From: Ruminococcus sp.
Lineage (GTDB): Bacteria > Bacillota > Clostridia > Oscillospirales > Ruminococcaceae
Reading direction: 5' to 3'
Length of the DNA: 64,000 nt
NCBI GenBank assembly: GCA_021202895.1
Contig: JAJQCE010000004.1
Coordinates: forward strand, 44,070-108,069
Notes under the pieces: generated by a model
Told to the model about the DNA's origin: nothing
Databases searched by the model: none
Seen by the model: the letters and a program-made list of their open reading frames with translations, nothing else
In this document: piece after piece, positions 1-7,569 of the stretch
How the letters are laid out: every line of letters begins with the position of its first letter
Position numbering within the stretch: the first letter of the stretch is position 1
Program-made: the position numbers and the translations under genes

Positions 1-1
1 T

Positions 2-373
2 ATGTGTATGCGCTCAAAGGATCCATACAAGGGACTGCTCAATCTGGTGGGCGGCAAAATAGAGCCTAACGAGGAACATACCGCCGCCGCATACCGCGAG
101 CTTGAGGAGGAAACGGGAATAACCGACAAGGATATATCTCTTACGAGAGTGATTGACTTCTGCTACCCGATTGACGACTGCTTTGTAGAGGTGTACGTCG
201 GCAGGCTAAACAAGCCCTTTAAGCCGCACGGCGATGAAAACCGCCTGCTCTGGACGGATTTAAAGAGAAATTTCTTTGATTCCAAGCACTATGCTGGCGA
301 GGGGAACATAGGACACATACTAGAAATTATAAAGCTTCACAGCGGCGAGCTTTTAGGAAAGGTTATAAAATAG
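2..373 (+). CDS. NUDIX hydrolase, 5' end cut by window edge
   Basis: The reading frame begins at the first bases of the window with Met-Cys-Met-Arg and contains a complete NUDIX box: GGKIEPNEE followed by RELEEETGI, matching G-x5-E-x7-RE-U-x-EE-x-G-U at about residues 17-40. NUDIX enzymes hydrolyse nucleoside diphosphates linked to another group. This one belongs to the small MutT / 8-oxo-dGTP diphosphatase-like class by size, but the substrate cannot be read from the sequence. Family members usually carry 10-20 more N-terminal residues forming the first beta strands, so the true start probably lies upstream of the window. The stop lies 11 bases before thrB, so the two are likely co-transcribed. 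Confidence 0.85.
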   Translation: MCMRSKDPYKGLLNLVGGKIEPNEEHTAAAYRELEEETGITDKDISLTRVIDFCYPIDDCFVEVYVGRLNKPFKPHGDENRLLWTDLKRNFFDSKHYAGEGNIGHILEIIKLHSGELLGKVIK

Positions 374-384
374 GAGTTTAAGCT

Positions 385-1272
385 ATGATAAAAATTCGTA
401 TTCCTGCGACAAGCGCAAACTTAGGCGCAGGCTTTGACGCTCTAGGGCTTGCCCTTAGCTACTACAACTACGTGGAGCTTGAGGAGTCTGACACTCTTAA
501 GATTAAATCCGCTGATTCGGTTGAAATTCCGACAGACGAGAGCAATTTGGTTTACATATCCGCAAGAGATCTCTTTGAGGTGTGCGGCAAAAAGCTTTCG
601 GGGCTTAAAATTACGCAGACAAATTCTATTCCAATGGCAAGGGGCTTAGGCTCGTCGTCCGCCTGCATAGTCGCAGGTCTTGTCGGCGCAAACACCCTGC
701 TTGGCAATCCGCTGACGACTGACGACCTTGTGAATCTCTCGGCACAGATTGAGGGACATCCCGACAACACCGCTCCTGCGCTTCTGGGCGGCATTGTGAC
801 GGCTGTTTTTGACGGACGGCAGGTACACTGGGTCAAGCAGGAGGTCTTTACCAAGCTTAAATTTGTCGCTGTGATACCCGATTTTGAGCTTAAGACGGAA
901 AAAGCCAGAGCCTGTCTGCCGAAAGAGATTTCCCACAAGGACGCAGTTTACAATCTTTCAAGAGCGGCGCTCTTTTCCGCTTCACTGCTCACAGGCAAGT
1001 TTGAAAATCTCCGCACTGCCGTACACGACAAGCTTCACCAGCCCTACCGCATGGAGCTTATCCCTAACTGCCGTGAGGTTTTCGACATAGCCTACAACCA
1101 CGGTGCATACGGAGCCTACATAAGCGGCGCAGGTCCTACCGTCATGGCTATAGTTGACGAATCAAACGTTTACTTTTCGGGCAAAATGCAGTTTTCCCTC
1201 GAAAACGCAGGCTTAGGAGGCTGGAAAGTCAAGGAGCTTAGCATTGATAATTCAGGCACAGCTTTGGTTTAA
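385..1272 (+). CDS. thrB: Homoserine kinase
   Basis: A 295-residue GHMP-family kinase that phosphorylates L-homoserine with ATP to O-phosphohomoserine, the step before threonine synthase. The N-terminal PATSANLGAGFDALGLAL segment and the glycine/serine ATP loop GLGSSSA (about residues 87-93) are characteristic of homoserine kinase, and the C-terminal SGAGPTVMAIV motif closes the family fold. Length is normal. An AGGAG site lies about 10 bases before the ATG. The gene follows a NUDIX gene closely and ends in a strong bidirectional terminator. Threonine synthase and homoserine dehydrogenase are not in the window, but aspartate kinase, the head of the pathway, is encoded near 45 kb. Product release and regulation are not visible. 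Confidence 0.95.
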   Translation: MIKIRIPATSANLGAGFDALGLALSYYNYVELEESDTLKIKSADSVEIPTDESNLVYISARDLFEVCGKKLSGLKITQTNSIPMARGLGSSSACIVAGLVGANTLLGNPLTTDDLVNLSAQIEGHPDNTAPALLGGIVTAVFDGRQVHWVKQEVFTKLKFVAVIPDFELKTEKARACLPKEISHKDAVYNLSRAALFSASLLTGKFENLRTAVHDKLHQPYRMELIPNCREVFDIAYNHGAYGAYISGAGPTVMAIVDESNVYFSGKMQFSLENAGLGGWKVKELSIDNSGTALV

Positions 1273-1301
1273 TATCAGAGCGGCTTATCTGAACACGCTA
1301 A

Positions 1302-1346
1302 AAACCCCTTTTGTCAGGAATTTCCGACAAAAGGGGTTTGTTTTTG
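1302..1346 (+). terminator. Bidirectional intrinsic terminator after thrB
   Basis: A 14-bp stem (AAACCCCTTTTGTC with its complement at 1326-1339) is followed by T5 on the plus strand. An A-run on the left gives a T-run for the minus strand, so it can also end transcripts of the converging SGNH gene. Confidence 0.9.
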
Positions 1347-1361
1347 TTATGCGGCTTGAGC

Positions 1362-2621
1362 TTATTCAGCGGTGTATCCGAAGCCTAAAATCTCAAAATA
1401 CTTGTCCTCACTGCCCTCAGCCATTTCTATTGTAATCTCGTATTCAACCTCGCTTGACGACATACCTATGCACCTTACCTGCGGATTGCCCCAGCCGTCT
1501 GACGAAACCGAATCAACGTCAATCTCCTCATAAGGCTCGCCGTCCTTGGTTATCGTTATGTGAGCGATACCGTAGGTCTGCGAAGCGGCACTTTCCTCGT
1601 GGTAAATCAGGTAGACAAACTTTCCTGTGATTGTAAAGGTTATCGGCTCGTTGTCCGCATCTCCTGCGTGCTGCCAGCCGTTTGTGAAGTAGGAAATATT
1701 GCTCATCTGCGTCCAGCTTCCCTCGCTGTCAGCGGTAAGGTCTGTGTTTTCATACATATGCGCCCCGTACTGATATGCGCTTGTAAGCGTTTCCTCAGGA
1801 TAGGAATACTCCTCAGCCGTCTGATCCATGACCGTGTCAAAGTAGTTCGCAATCATATCCGCTACAAGCTGATGACCGTTGTCGTTTGGGTGAGCCGTGT
1901 CGTCTGAAAACTCCTCCCACGTCATTTGCCCATTGTCAATCATGTAGGTTATTGCATCGTTGTAGGAAATCATCGGCAGGTCGTAATACTCGCCCTGCTC
2001 CTGCATATAGTAGCTCTGCGCACTGTAACCGTCAGAGGTTCTCGAAAAGAGCAGCACCACCGCCACATCATTTTCAATCAGCGTGCGGATAATTGATTCG
2101 TATGCAGTCTGATACTCGGTATCCGTGCCGTCATTCACCGCAAATTCGATAAAGCATATATCAGGGTCGTAGGCAAGCACATCTCTGTCAAGGCGCAGAA
2201 CTCCAAGCTTTGATGGAGTACCGCTTATGCCTGCGTTGTTGTAGGTTACGTTTTCGCCTGTGCCAAAGGCTTCGGCTACATGGTCGTAGGAAAGCTTTGC
2301 ATAGCACAAATCCGAGGTTGAAGCTCCTACACCTTCGGTAATCGAGCCGCCAAGGTAGGAAATGTTAATCTCCTCGCCGTTTTGTGCAGCAGTCAGCTTC
2401 TCCTGCATTTTAGTTACGTTGCCGTATGAAACGAGCGACTTGTCAAGCATCGCCTGCGTCCATTCCTCGTCCGTTTGCGGCTCGGCTTCTGAGGAGGACT
2501 CCTCCGCCTGTGAGGAAACAGCCTCCGATTCAGATTCCGTGTCGCCGCTTGAACAGCCTGCCGCCATGCCGCACACCATAGCTGCGGCAGTCAAAAGGCA
2601 CAATAATTTTTTTATACGCAT
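1362..2621 (-). CDS. SGNH/GDSL-type esterase lipoprotein
   Basis: A secreted lipoprotein of 419 residues. The start chosen is the ATG at 2621, which has AAGGAG about 7 bases upstream and gives a clean signal peptide (MRIKKLLCLLTAAAM) with a lipid-accepting Cys23. The longer frame would bury the signal peptide. A Ser/Glu-rich linker follows, then an SGNH hydrolase domain: nucleophile Ser93 in GGSITEG, Asn163 in FAVND, and the catalytic pair Asp241/His244 in DTAHP. Residues about 290-419 form an additional region that could be a beta-sandwich. Such surface esterases typically remove acetyl or other acyl groups from plant polysaccharides; the substrate here is not known. It lies downstream of the msmK terminator, and no promoter of its own was recognised. 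Confidence 0.85.
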   Translation of the reverse strand: MRIKKLLCLLTAAAMVCGMAAGCSSGDTESESEAVSSQAEESSSEAEPQTDEEWTQAMLDKSLVSYGNVTKMQEKLTAAQNGEEINISYLGGSITEGVGASTSDLCYAKLSYDHVAEAFGTGENVTYNNAGISGTPSKLGVLRLDRDVLAYDPDICFIEFAVNDGTDTEYQTAYESIIRTLIENDVAVVLLFSRTSDGYSAQSYYMQEQGEYYDLPMISYNDAITYMIDNGQMTWEEFSDDTAHPNDNGHQLVADMIANYFDTVMDQTAEEYSYPEETLTSAYQYGAHMYENTDLTADSEGSWTQMSNISYFTNGWQHAGDADNEPITFTITGKFVYLIYHEESAASQTYGIAHITITKDGEPYEEIDVDSVSSDGWGNPQVRCIGMSSSEVEYEITIEMAEGSEDKYFEILGFGYTAE

Positions 2622-2671
2622 AATTTGCTCCTTTTTGTACTTTGTACGCTGAAAAAGCATACTCATTTGCC

Positions 2672-2704
2672 AAAACAGCCCCTCCCCATATAGAGGAGGA
2701 GCTG
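2672..2704 (-). terminator. Intrinsic terminator after the sugar-ABC ATPase gene
   Basis: On the minus strand a roughly 12-bp GC-rich stem (CAGCTCCTCC pairing with GGGGAGGGGCTG, including G-T pairs) with a short TATAT loop is followed by TTTT. It separates the ATPase gene from the SGNH lipoprotein gene. Confidence 0.8.
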
Positions 2705-2741
2705 ATATTGATTAGTTTTTCAACCGACTTTAACCTTCGGA

Positions 2742-3884
2742 TCAGTTTATAACTGATTTTTCAGTTTCCTTGTCAAAGATGTGGATTCTGTTCGGGTCAA
2801 TAGCAACCTGAATTTCATCCTGCGGTCTTGCTGTAGATCTTGAAGAAACTCTGGCTGTGAGGTTGATACCCTCGCAGTTGAGATACAGATAGGTTTCCGC
2901 ACCCATCATTTCTGTAACTTCAACAGTGGTGTTGATAACGCCCGTCTTAGCAGCTGAGATGAACATTTCCTCATCGTGGATGCACTCGGGACGAACGCCG
3001 AGAACAATTTCACGGTCAACCAGCGGCTCAAGAGCCTCTGCGTCAGCCTTTGACTCGGGAACCTCAACTGTGTACTTAACTCCTCTTGATGTCTTGGTGT
3101 CCTCTGAACCAAACTCTGCAAGATACTTGTCGCCCTGCTTGATGAGCTTAGCATCGATAAAGTTCATCTGAGGAGAGCCGATAAAGCCTGCAACAAACTG
3201 GTTTACAGGATAATTGTACAGATTCTGAGGAGTGTCGATCTGCTGAATGTAACCGTCCTTCATAACTACGATACGGTCACCCATTGTCATAGCCTCTGTC
3301 TGGTCATGCGTTACATAGATAAACGTTGTTCCCAGCTTCTTGTGAAGCTTTGAAATCTCAGTTCTCATCTGAGCACGAAGCTTAGCGTCGAGGTTTGACA
3401 GCGGCTCGTCAAGTAAGAATACCTTAGGCTCACGAACGATAGCACGACCGAGCGCTACACGCTGTCTCTGTCCGCCTGACAGAGCCTTAGGCTTTCTGTC
3501 GAGTAGATGTGCGATGTCAAGTACCTTAGCAGCCTCTTCAACCTTCTTAGCAATTTCGTCCTTAGGAACCTTGCGCAGCTTTAGACCAAACGCCATGTTG
3601 TCAAATACCGTCATATGAGGATACAGAGCGTAGTTCTGGAAAACCATCGCTATATCTCTATCCTTAGGAGCAATGTCGTTGACCAGACGGTCGCCGATGT
3701 AAAGCTCGCCCTCGCTGATTTCCTCAAGTCCTGCAATCATACGCAGAGTTGTGGACTTGCCGCATCCTGAAGGACCAACCAGGATAACAAATTCCTTGTC
3801 CCTGATATCGATGTTAAAATCACTTACTGCGATTACACCGCCTGGATACTTCTTATAAACTTCTTTCAATGATACACTTGCCAT
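2742..3884 (-). CDS. msmK: Sugar ABC transporter ATP-binding protein (MsmK/UgpC type)
   Basis: A 380-residue ATPase of the CUT1 carbohydrate importer class. It has Walker [10 protein letters not shown] (residues 37-45), the Q-loop context [13 protein letters not shown], the signature [14 protein letters not shown], Walker B VFLLDEP and the switch histidine in VTHD. After about residue 240 comes the C-terminal OB-fold/MalK-like regulatory region, with GVRPECI near residue 300. No permease or solute-binding gene lies nearby, so it is an orphan. In several Firmicutes one MsmK energises many oligosaccharide importers, and the same is inferred here. A strong GGGAGGTTC site precedes the ATG, and a consensus promoter lies about 130 bases upstream. 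The symbol is assigned by family resemblance. Confidence 0.93.
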   Translation of the reverse strand: MASVSLKEVYKKYPGGVIAVSDFNIDIRDKEFVILVGPSGCGKSTTLRMIAGLEEISEGELYIGDRLVNDIAPKDRDIAMVFQNYALYPHMTVFDNMAFGLKLRKVPKDEIAKKVEEAAKVLDIAHLLDRKPKALSGGQRQRVALGRAIVREPKVFLLDEPLSNLDAKLRAQMRTEISKLHKKLGTTFIYVTHDQTEAMTMGDRIVVMKDGYIQQIDTPQNLYNYPVNQFVAGFIGSPQMNFIDAKLIKQGDKYLAEFGSEDTKTSRGVKYTVEVPESKADAEALEPLVDREIVLGVRPECIHDEEMFISAAKTGVINTTVEVTEMMGAETYLYLNCEGINLTARVSSRSTARPQDEIQVAIDPNRIHIFDKETEKSVIN

Positions 3885-4007
3885 ATAAATAGAACCTCCC
3901 TGAAAATATTTTGCAATTGTTTCGACTTACAACAGTGCAAGCTACAGAGTGGAATAAAATTACATTTTTCCCAGCCGAGCTTTTTGCACCATTTTTTCTA
4001 TACTTAT

Positions 4008-4036
4008 ATCATAACAAATTTTTCATAATGTGACAA
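4008..4036 (-). promoter_or_regulatory. Sigma-A-type promoter of the msmK-like gene
   Basis: On the minus strand TTGTCA (4031-4036) and TATGAT (4008-4013) are separated by exactly 17 bases, giving a leader of roughly 110 bases before the start codon at 3884. Confidence 0.75.
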
Positions 4037-4117
4037 GAGTTTTTTTCACTAAACTTTTGCCCTAATCTTTATTGATATTGACGAAAAATCGCAAAATTTT
4101 TCCAGTAAATTCCATTT

Positions 4118-4846
4118 TTAAATTTTCGATGTCAAAAGATTTTCAACATCTTTGTGCAATATCTCCAAACACCCTCCGAGCGGCAAATTTTCCTCAAGTG
4201 GTAAATTTCCAATGCAAATTCTCCTCAAAAAGACCACTTTATTTCCAGCATTTTCAAACATTCGCTTAATCTGGTGATACTTTCCCTCGTGAAGAACTAC
4301 CGTGCAGGCGCACTCGTCACTCTCATCAGAACAAATTTCGGCAGGCAGACAGCTTTCCATTCCCTCGCCGTCCAAAGCGTCAAGGCTCATTTCTTTAGCA
4401 AAAAGCTCTCGGTATTTCTCCTCAAAGGGCTTTTCAAGGCGCACATAGTAGGTCTTGGGAACATGGCTCGAGGGAGCAAGCATTTTGTGAGCAAGCTCCC
4501 CATCGTCCGTAACAAGTACAAAGCCCTCGGAATCCTTATCAAGTCTGCCAGCAGGGAACAAGCCCTTTCTCCTGAGCTTTGGCGGAACAAGCTCAAGCAC
4601 GTTCGTTCCATCCCTGTCAGAGGTTGAGCAGACATAGCCCTGCGGCTTGTTTATCATAAGATAGATATGTTCTCTGTAGACTATTTTTTCTCCGCTCACA
4701 AGCACCTCTGAATCGGCTAAAGCCTGCGTTTCGGGGCTAGTCACCTTTTCACCGTCAAGAGTAACCTCGCCCTTTCGGATAAGCCTTTTGACGTCCTGCC
4801 GTGAAAGGTCGGTGCGCTGTGAGGCTATAAATTTATCAATTCGCAT
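4118..4846 (-). CDS. rsuA: 16S/23S rRNA pseudouridine synthase, RsuA/RluB/RluE family
   Basis: A 242-residue protein with an N-terminal S4 RNA-binding domain (MRIDKFIASQ through GEVTLDGEKV, about residues 1-50). The pseudouridine synthase core carries the catalytic GRLDKDSEG motif, whose aspartate attacks the uridine, followed by VLVTDDGELAHKML. It converts a specific rRNA uridine to pseudouridine in the cytoplasm. RsuA itself modifies U516 of 16S rRNA, but RsuA, RluB and RluE cannot be separated by eye. Length is typical. It lies 36 bases downstream of the DUF4830-like gene on the same strand, so the two are likely co-transcribed. Between it and msmK there is an AT-rich spacer with no clear terminator. 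Confidence 0.88.
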   Translation of the reverse strand: MRIDKFIASQRTDLSRQDVKRLIRKGEVTLDGEKVTSPETQALADSEVLVSGEKIVYREHIYLMINKPQGYVCSTSDRDGTNVLELVPPKLRRKGLFPAGRLDKDSEGFVLVTDDGELAHKMLAPSSHVPKTYYVRLEKPFEEKYRELFAKEMSLDALDGEGMESCLPAEICSDESDECACTVVLHEGKYHQIKRMFENAGNKVVFLRRICIGNLPLEENLPLGGCLEILHKDVENLLTSKI

Positions 4847-4882
4847 AAATCTGCACTTCCATTTTATTTCAAAATCTCAAAG

Positions 4883-5485
4883 TCAATTCTCCGCACTTTC
4901 TGACGAATCGCTTTCCTGACTGTCGTTTTCATTTGCTTCCACAGATTCCTCAGCGGCTGACTCTTGCTCATCGCTTTCGTCCTGTGAAGCTTCACTTGAA
5001 TCTAAAGACTCTTCACCGCTGTCTGCGTCAGACGTTCTGAGCAAGCCCTGCATAAAGCCGTCAAGCTCTGTGCAGCAGACATCTCCGCCTATAAGCACGC
5101 CGTCACAGCCGATAAGCGTAAGCTGAACGCTGTCCTCATGTCCCTTATAATTATACACCGAATAATAATAAATTTCAACCTCTTTTCCCTTAAAATTTGA
5201 TAAATCAAAGCCCTGCTGAATTTGAAGCTCATTATAGGCGGTGTAAACATCGTCAAATTCCTCTGGGATCGTAACCGTCTTATGCTCGGTCGGTTCTTCG
5301 GATGCTTCCCAGCCAAGCTCTGAAATAAGAGCCTGCCGCTGCGCTTCTGTTTCAACCTTGTAGGTCTTGTCTGCGCCTGCTGCCTTGACTACACACAGTG
5401 CCGCTACCAGAACTACCGCCGCCGCTGCAAGAACAGTGCAGACAACCGCAGGAGCTTTTTTTAATTTTACAGTCTTAACAAACAT
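4883..5485 (-). CDS. Membrane-anchored protein, DUF4830-like
   Basis: A 200-residue protein starting at the ATG at 5485, chosen because GAGGG sits about 7 bases upstream; an ATG six codons earlier lacks this. One N-terminal membrane segment (about residues 9-32, VVCTVLAAAAVVLVAALCVV) anchors an outer domain that includes YNELQIQQGFDLSNFKGKEV. This part resembles the DUF4830 family of Firmicutes proteins, recalled from memory and not searched. It contains a Cys-Cys pair in GGDVCCTELDG. The last 45 residues are almost only Ser, Glu, Asp and Asn and look disordered. Function is unknown. It probably shares a transcript with the pseudouridine synthase downstream; I could not identify a convincing promoter. 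Confidence 0.7.
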   Translation of the reverse strand: MFVKTVKLKKAPAVVCTVLAAAAVVLVAALCVVKAAGADKTYKVETEAQRQALISELGWEASEEPTEHKTVTIPEEFDDVYTAYNELQIQQGFDLSNFKGKEVEIYYYSVYNYKGHEDSVQLTLIGCDGVLIGGDVCCTELDGFMQGLLRTSDADSGEESLDSSEASQDESDEQESAAEESVEANENDSQESDSSESAEN

Positions 5486-5662
5486 ATATTTCCCTCGTTT
5501 CATAATAGTTTGTCTAATCTATATGCTTCGCTCAGGACAAATAGAACAAGCCTCAATATCCTTTTATTGAAAAATCTGCTCAATTTTTTGTGCAAAACTA
5601 ACAAAAATTAGCCTCGAATTTGTTATAATATAACGATTTTCAAATTTTTTTAAAAAATCTCT

Positions 5663-5690
5663 TTGACAATTTCAAATTATGTGGTAAAAT
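5663..5690 (+). promoter_or_regulatory. Sigma-A-type promoter for the structured leader/minD-like unit
   Basis: TTGACA (5663-5668) and TAAAAT (5685-5690) are separated by 16 bases. The predicted start, near 5697, falls directly before a closing stem of a long folded RNA. The AT-rich stretch 5504-5662 upstream holds a short GTTATA/TATAAC dyad but no gene I can support. Confidence 0.7.
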
Positions 5691-5696
5691 ATATAG

Positions 5697-5950
5697 TAGG
5701 TAACACTGTGCGCAGTCAGGAGTAAGTTTTTGGCAATTTGCCAATTGCTCTGTAATATTAACGCACCACGTACATATGTCCTGGGGGAAGAGGCATATGT
5801 AAATGACAAGCGGTGTTCTGCACAGGCAATTACAATAGGACAGCGTATGCGGTTCGCAGCAGATCGGACGAAGGCGGCTTTGCGTTCGGTTGAAGACGCT
5901 TTCGCACGATATGCACACAAATGAAGTGCGAATCTAATGTGCGCATAGTT
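5697..5950 (+). ncRNA. Long structured leader or stand-alone RNA of unknown class
   Basis: About 250 bases lie between a strong promoter and the MinD-like gene. ACTGTGCGCA at 5705-5714 pairs over 10 bp (one G-T) with TGCGCATAGT at 5940-5949, closing one large domain. Inside are a TTGGCA/TGCCAA hairpin (about 5730-5744), an 8-bp hairpin TACATATG/CATATGTA flanking a purine-rich TGGGGGAAGAGG loop (about 5772-5803), and a GCGTTC/GAAGACGC hairpin (about 5882-5900). A start at a closing stem and this size are reminiscent of 6S-type RNAs, and in Bacillus 6S-1 lies close to aspS, but I do not recognise the conserved 6S bubble. It could equally be a cis-regulatory leader. No terminator T-run follows, so read-through into the gene at 5981 is expected. 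Confidence 0.4.
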
Positions 5951-5980
5951 TCTGAATACACGAAAGGGGCAGAATAAAAT

Positions 5981-6718
5981 ATGTCAAAAATAATTGCAGT
6001 AACCTCTGGCAAGGGAGGAACGGGCAAATCTTCCATCAGTGCCTGCTTGGGCTACGCTTTGGCAAAGCAGGGCAACAGAACGCTTATAATCGAGCTTGAC
6101 TTCGGTCTTAGATGTATGGATATCATGCTCGGTATGCAGGGAAATATCACCTATGATTTAGGCGATGTGCTTGAAGGCACCTGCGATGTTTACAAGGCTA
6201 CAACAACGGTAAAGCTTGCGTCAAACCTCTCGGTTCTCTGCGCTCCGTCCGATCCGTTTGTACAGCTCAAGGCGGAGGATATTGAAAAGATTACCTCTGA
6301 GATGAGGAAATACTTTGAATACATTATCATAGACACTTCAGCTGGAATCAACGGCTCGGTATTTGACATTGTAACAAATTCCGATTTGATTCTGATTGTC
6401 ACAACGCCCGACCCTGTCTGTGTGCGTGACGCAAGAATGATGTCAGACGAATTTTACAAGAGAGGCAACCAGAAGCAGAGGCTTGTCATCAACAAGGCGA
6501 ACAAGAGAATTTTTGAATACGACGACGTGGATGACCTTGATGCGATAATCGATACTGTAGGCGTTCAGCTCTTAGGCGTTATCCCAGAGGATTCGGCTAT
6601 CCCGCTTGCTACGGGAAAGGGTGCGCCGCTTTCGTCAAGCTCTATGGGATTCTTTGCTTTCTCAGCGATTTCAAGGAGAATAAAGGGCGAGCATATTCCG
6701 CTTTCACTCAAGGCGTAA
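5981..6718 (+). CDS. MinD-like ParA-family ATPase
   Basis: A 245-residue deviant-Walker ATPase: KGGTGKSS at residues 11-18, the switch I region ELDFGLRCMD (Glu38, Asp40), DVLEG near residue 65, and Walker B IIIDTSAG. The ELDFGLRCMDIMLG and LLGVIPEDSAIP stretches are closer to MinD, the membrane-bound ATPase that positions the division septum, than to plasmid ParA. Two features are odd. The P-loop ends in Ser-Ser rather than Thr-Thr. The protein also stops at RRIKGEHIPLSLKA, so the C-terminal amphipathic membrane-binding helix of MinD is missing. No minC or minE is adjacent. Clostridia often carry minC-minD-minE-rodA-mgsA in a row, and an MgsA-like gene does follow here, so this looks like a reduced min cluster (inference). 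Confidence 0.8.
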   Translation: MSKIIAVTSGKGGTGKSSISACLGYALAKQGNRTLIIELDFGLRCMDIMLGMQGNITYDLGDVLEGTCDVYKATTTVKLASNLSVLCAPSDPFVQLKAEDIEKITSEMRKYFEYIIIDTSAGINGSVFDIVTNSDLILIVTTPDPVCVRDARMMSDEFYKRGNQKQRLVINKANKRIFEYDDVDDLDAIIDTVGVQLLGVIPEDSAIPLATGKGAPLSSSSMGFFAFSAISRRIKGEHIPLSLKA

Positions 6719-6807
6719 GAGTCAGGGTTCTTTAATTAACTACATCTATGTTCTCTTTACTATAGGGAACGAGCTGCAATTTTCTTTAAGGCGAGGGGGA
6801 TTTTATT

Positions 6808-7212
6808 TTGAATATTGCACTTATTGCACACGATACTAAAAAAGAGCTTATGGTTCAGTTCTGCATTGCCTACTGCGGTATTTTAAGCAGAAACAGTCTT
6901 TGCGCCACAGGCACTACAGGTAAGCTTGTCGCAGAAGCGACAGGACTTCAGATACAAAAATATATGAGCGGCTCGCAGGGCGGAGCGGAGCAGATTTCCG
7001 CAAGGATTTCTTTCAATGAGATAGACCTGCTTCTCTTTTTCAGAGATCCCATTTCAGCGAAGCCGTATGAGCCGAGCGAAGTGGATTTACTTAAGCTTTG
7101 TGATGTACATAACATTCCTGTCGCAACAAATCTCGCCACTGCGGAAGCGCTTATCCATGCGCTTGACAGAGGGGATTTAGACTGGAGAAATATAGTCAAT
7201 CCTACAAACTGA
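6808..7212 (+). CDS. Methylglyoxal synthase-like protein with substituted active site
   Basis: A 134-residue MgsA-family protein translated from a TTG at 6808 with GAGGGGGA 7 bases upstream. It aligns throughout with methylglyoxal synthase (IALIAHD, CATGTTGKL, FFRDPI, NIPVATNLATAEAL), which converts dihydroxyacetone phosphate to methylglyoxal and phosphate. Using E. coli numbering worked out by hand, His19 is kept (His8) but the catalytic base Asp71 is Ala60 (GGAEQ instead of GGDQQ), His98 is Tyr87 and Asp101 is Ser90 (PYEPSE instead of PHDPD). It may therefore be inactive or have another role such as phosphate sensing. It follows the MinD-like gene by 89 bases, an order reminiscent of clostridial min-rodA-mgsA clusters. 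Confidence 0.8.
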   Translation: MNIALIAHDTKKELMVQFCIAYCGILSRNSLCATGTTGKLVAEATGLQIQKYMSGSQGGAEQISARISFNEIDLLLFFRDPISAKPYEPSEVDLLKLCDVHNIPVATNLATAEALIHALDRGDLDWRNIVNPTN

Positions 7213-7309
7213 CAGGCGGATACAAAGCTGTGAGCTGGGCTGTGAAAATCTGCGGCGAAACAGGCTAGGCTGTGCGCCTTGTTAGTTCTTATTTAGAAAT
7301 TAAATATCA

Positions 7310-7556
7310 TAAAATAAAGGCTATGACGGAGAAAAGGTCACACAAAAACGTTGTGCGAAGCGAGGACGGTACGGTGAGAGCGTCCGCAGAGCGGCTGTGA
7401 CAAGACGCCTCTATTCAGCCTGCGCCTGAACAAAAGGGCGTGCGTATCCTCTGCGTTAAAGAGATGATGAGAGGCAAGAGCTTTGCTTTTGCTAATTTAG
7501 GGTGGTATCACGGCACAGGTCGTCCCTTGATTTACGGGGACGGCTGTTTTGTTTGA
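7310..7556 (+). promoter_or_regulatory. T-box riboswitch leader of hisS with terminator
   Basis: AGGGTGGTATCACGG at 7499-7513 is the conserved T-box sequence, one base off the usual form. It is followed by an intrinsic terminator: GGTCGTCCC at 7518-7526 pairs with GGGGACGGC at 7536-7544, then a T-rich run. The upstream 190 bases hold several stems, for example GCGTC near 7380 with GACGC enclosing CGC/GCG. Uncharged tRNA should stabilise the antiterminator and allow hisS expression. The 5' limit is approximate, and I could not identify the specifier codon with confidence; histidine is expected from the downstream gene. A possible promoter (TTGTTA, then AAATAT after 17 bases) lies near 7280-7308. 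Bases 7213-7280 show nothing clear. Confidence 0.85.
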
Positions 7557-7569
7557 AAGGAGAAAATTT

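Noticed and set aside
552..938. Minus-strand frames antisense to thrB
   Set aside because: No ribosome site, overlap with a well-supported gene, low-complexity translation.
5640..5918. Minus-strand frames of 80-90 codons opposite the leader
   Set aside because: Composition (many Cys, Arg, Ser) and lack of ribosome site are typical of antisense shadows.
5730..5924. 64-codon plus-strand frame inside the structured leader
   Set aside because: It starts at TTG inside a hairpin without a ribosome site, uses CGG codons that neighbours avoid, and matches no family; the RNA structure explains the region better.
5697..5950. Cobalamin riboswitch, because of AGTCAGGAG near the 5' end
   Set aside because: That box lies near the 3' part of true cobalamin switches and the remaining conserved segments are absent.
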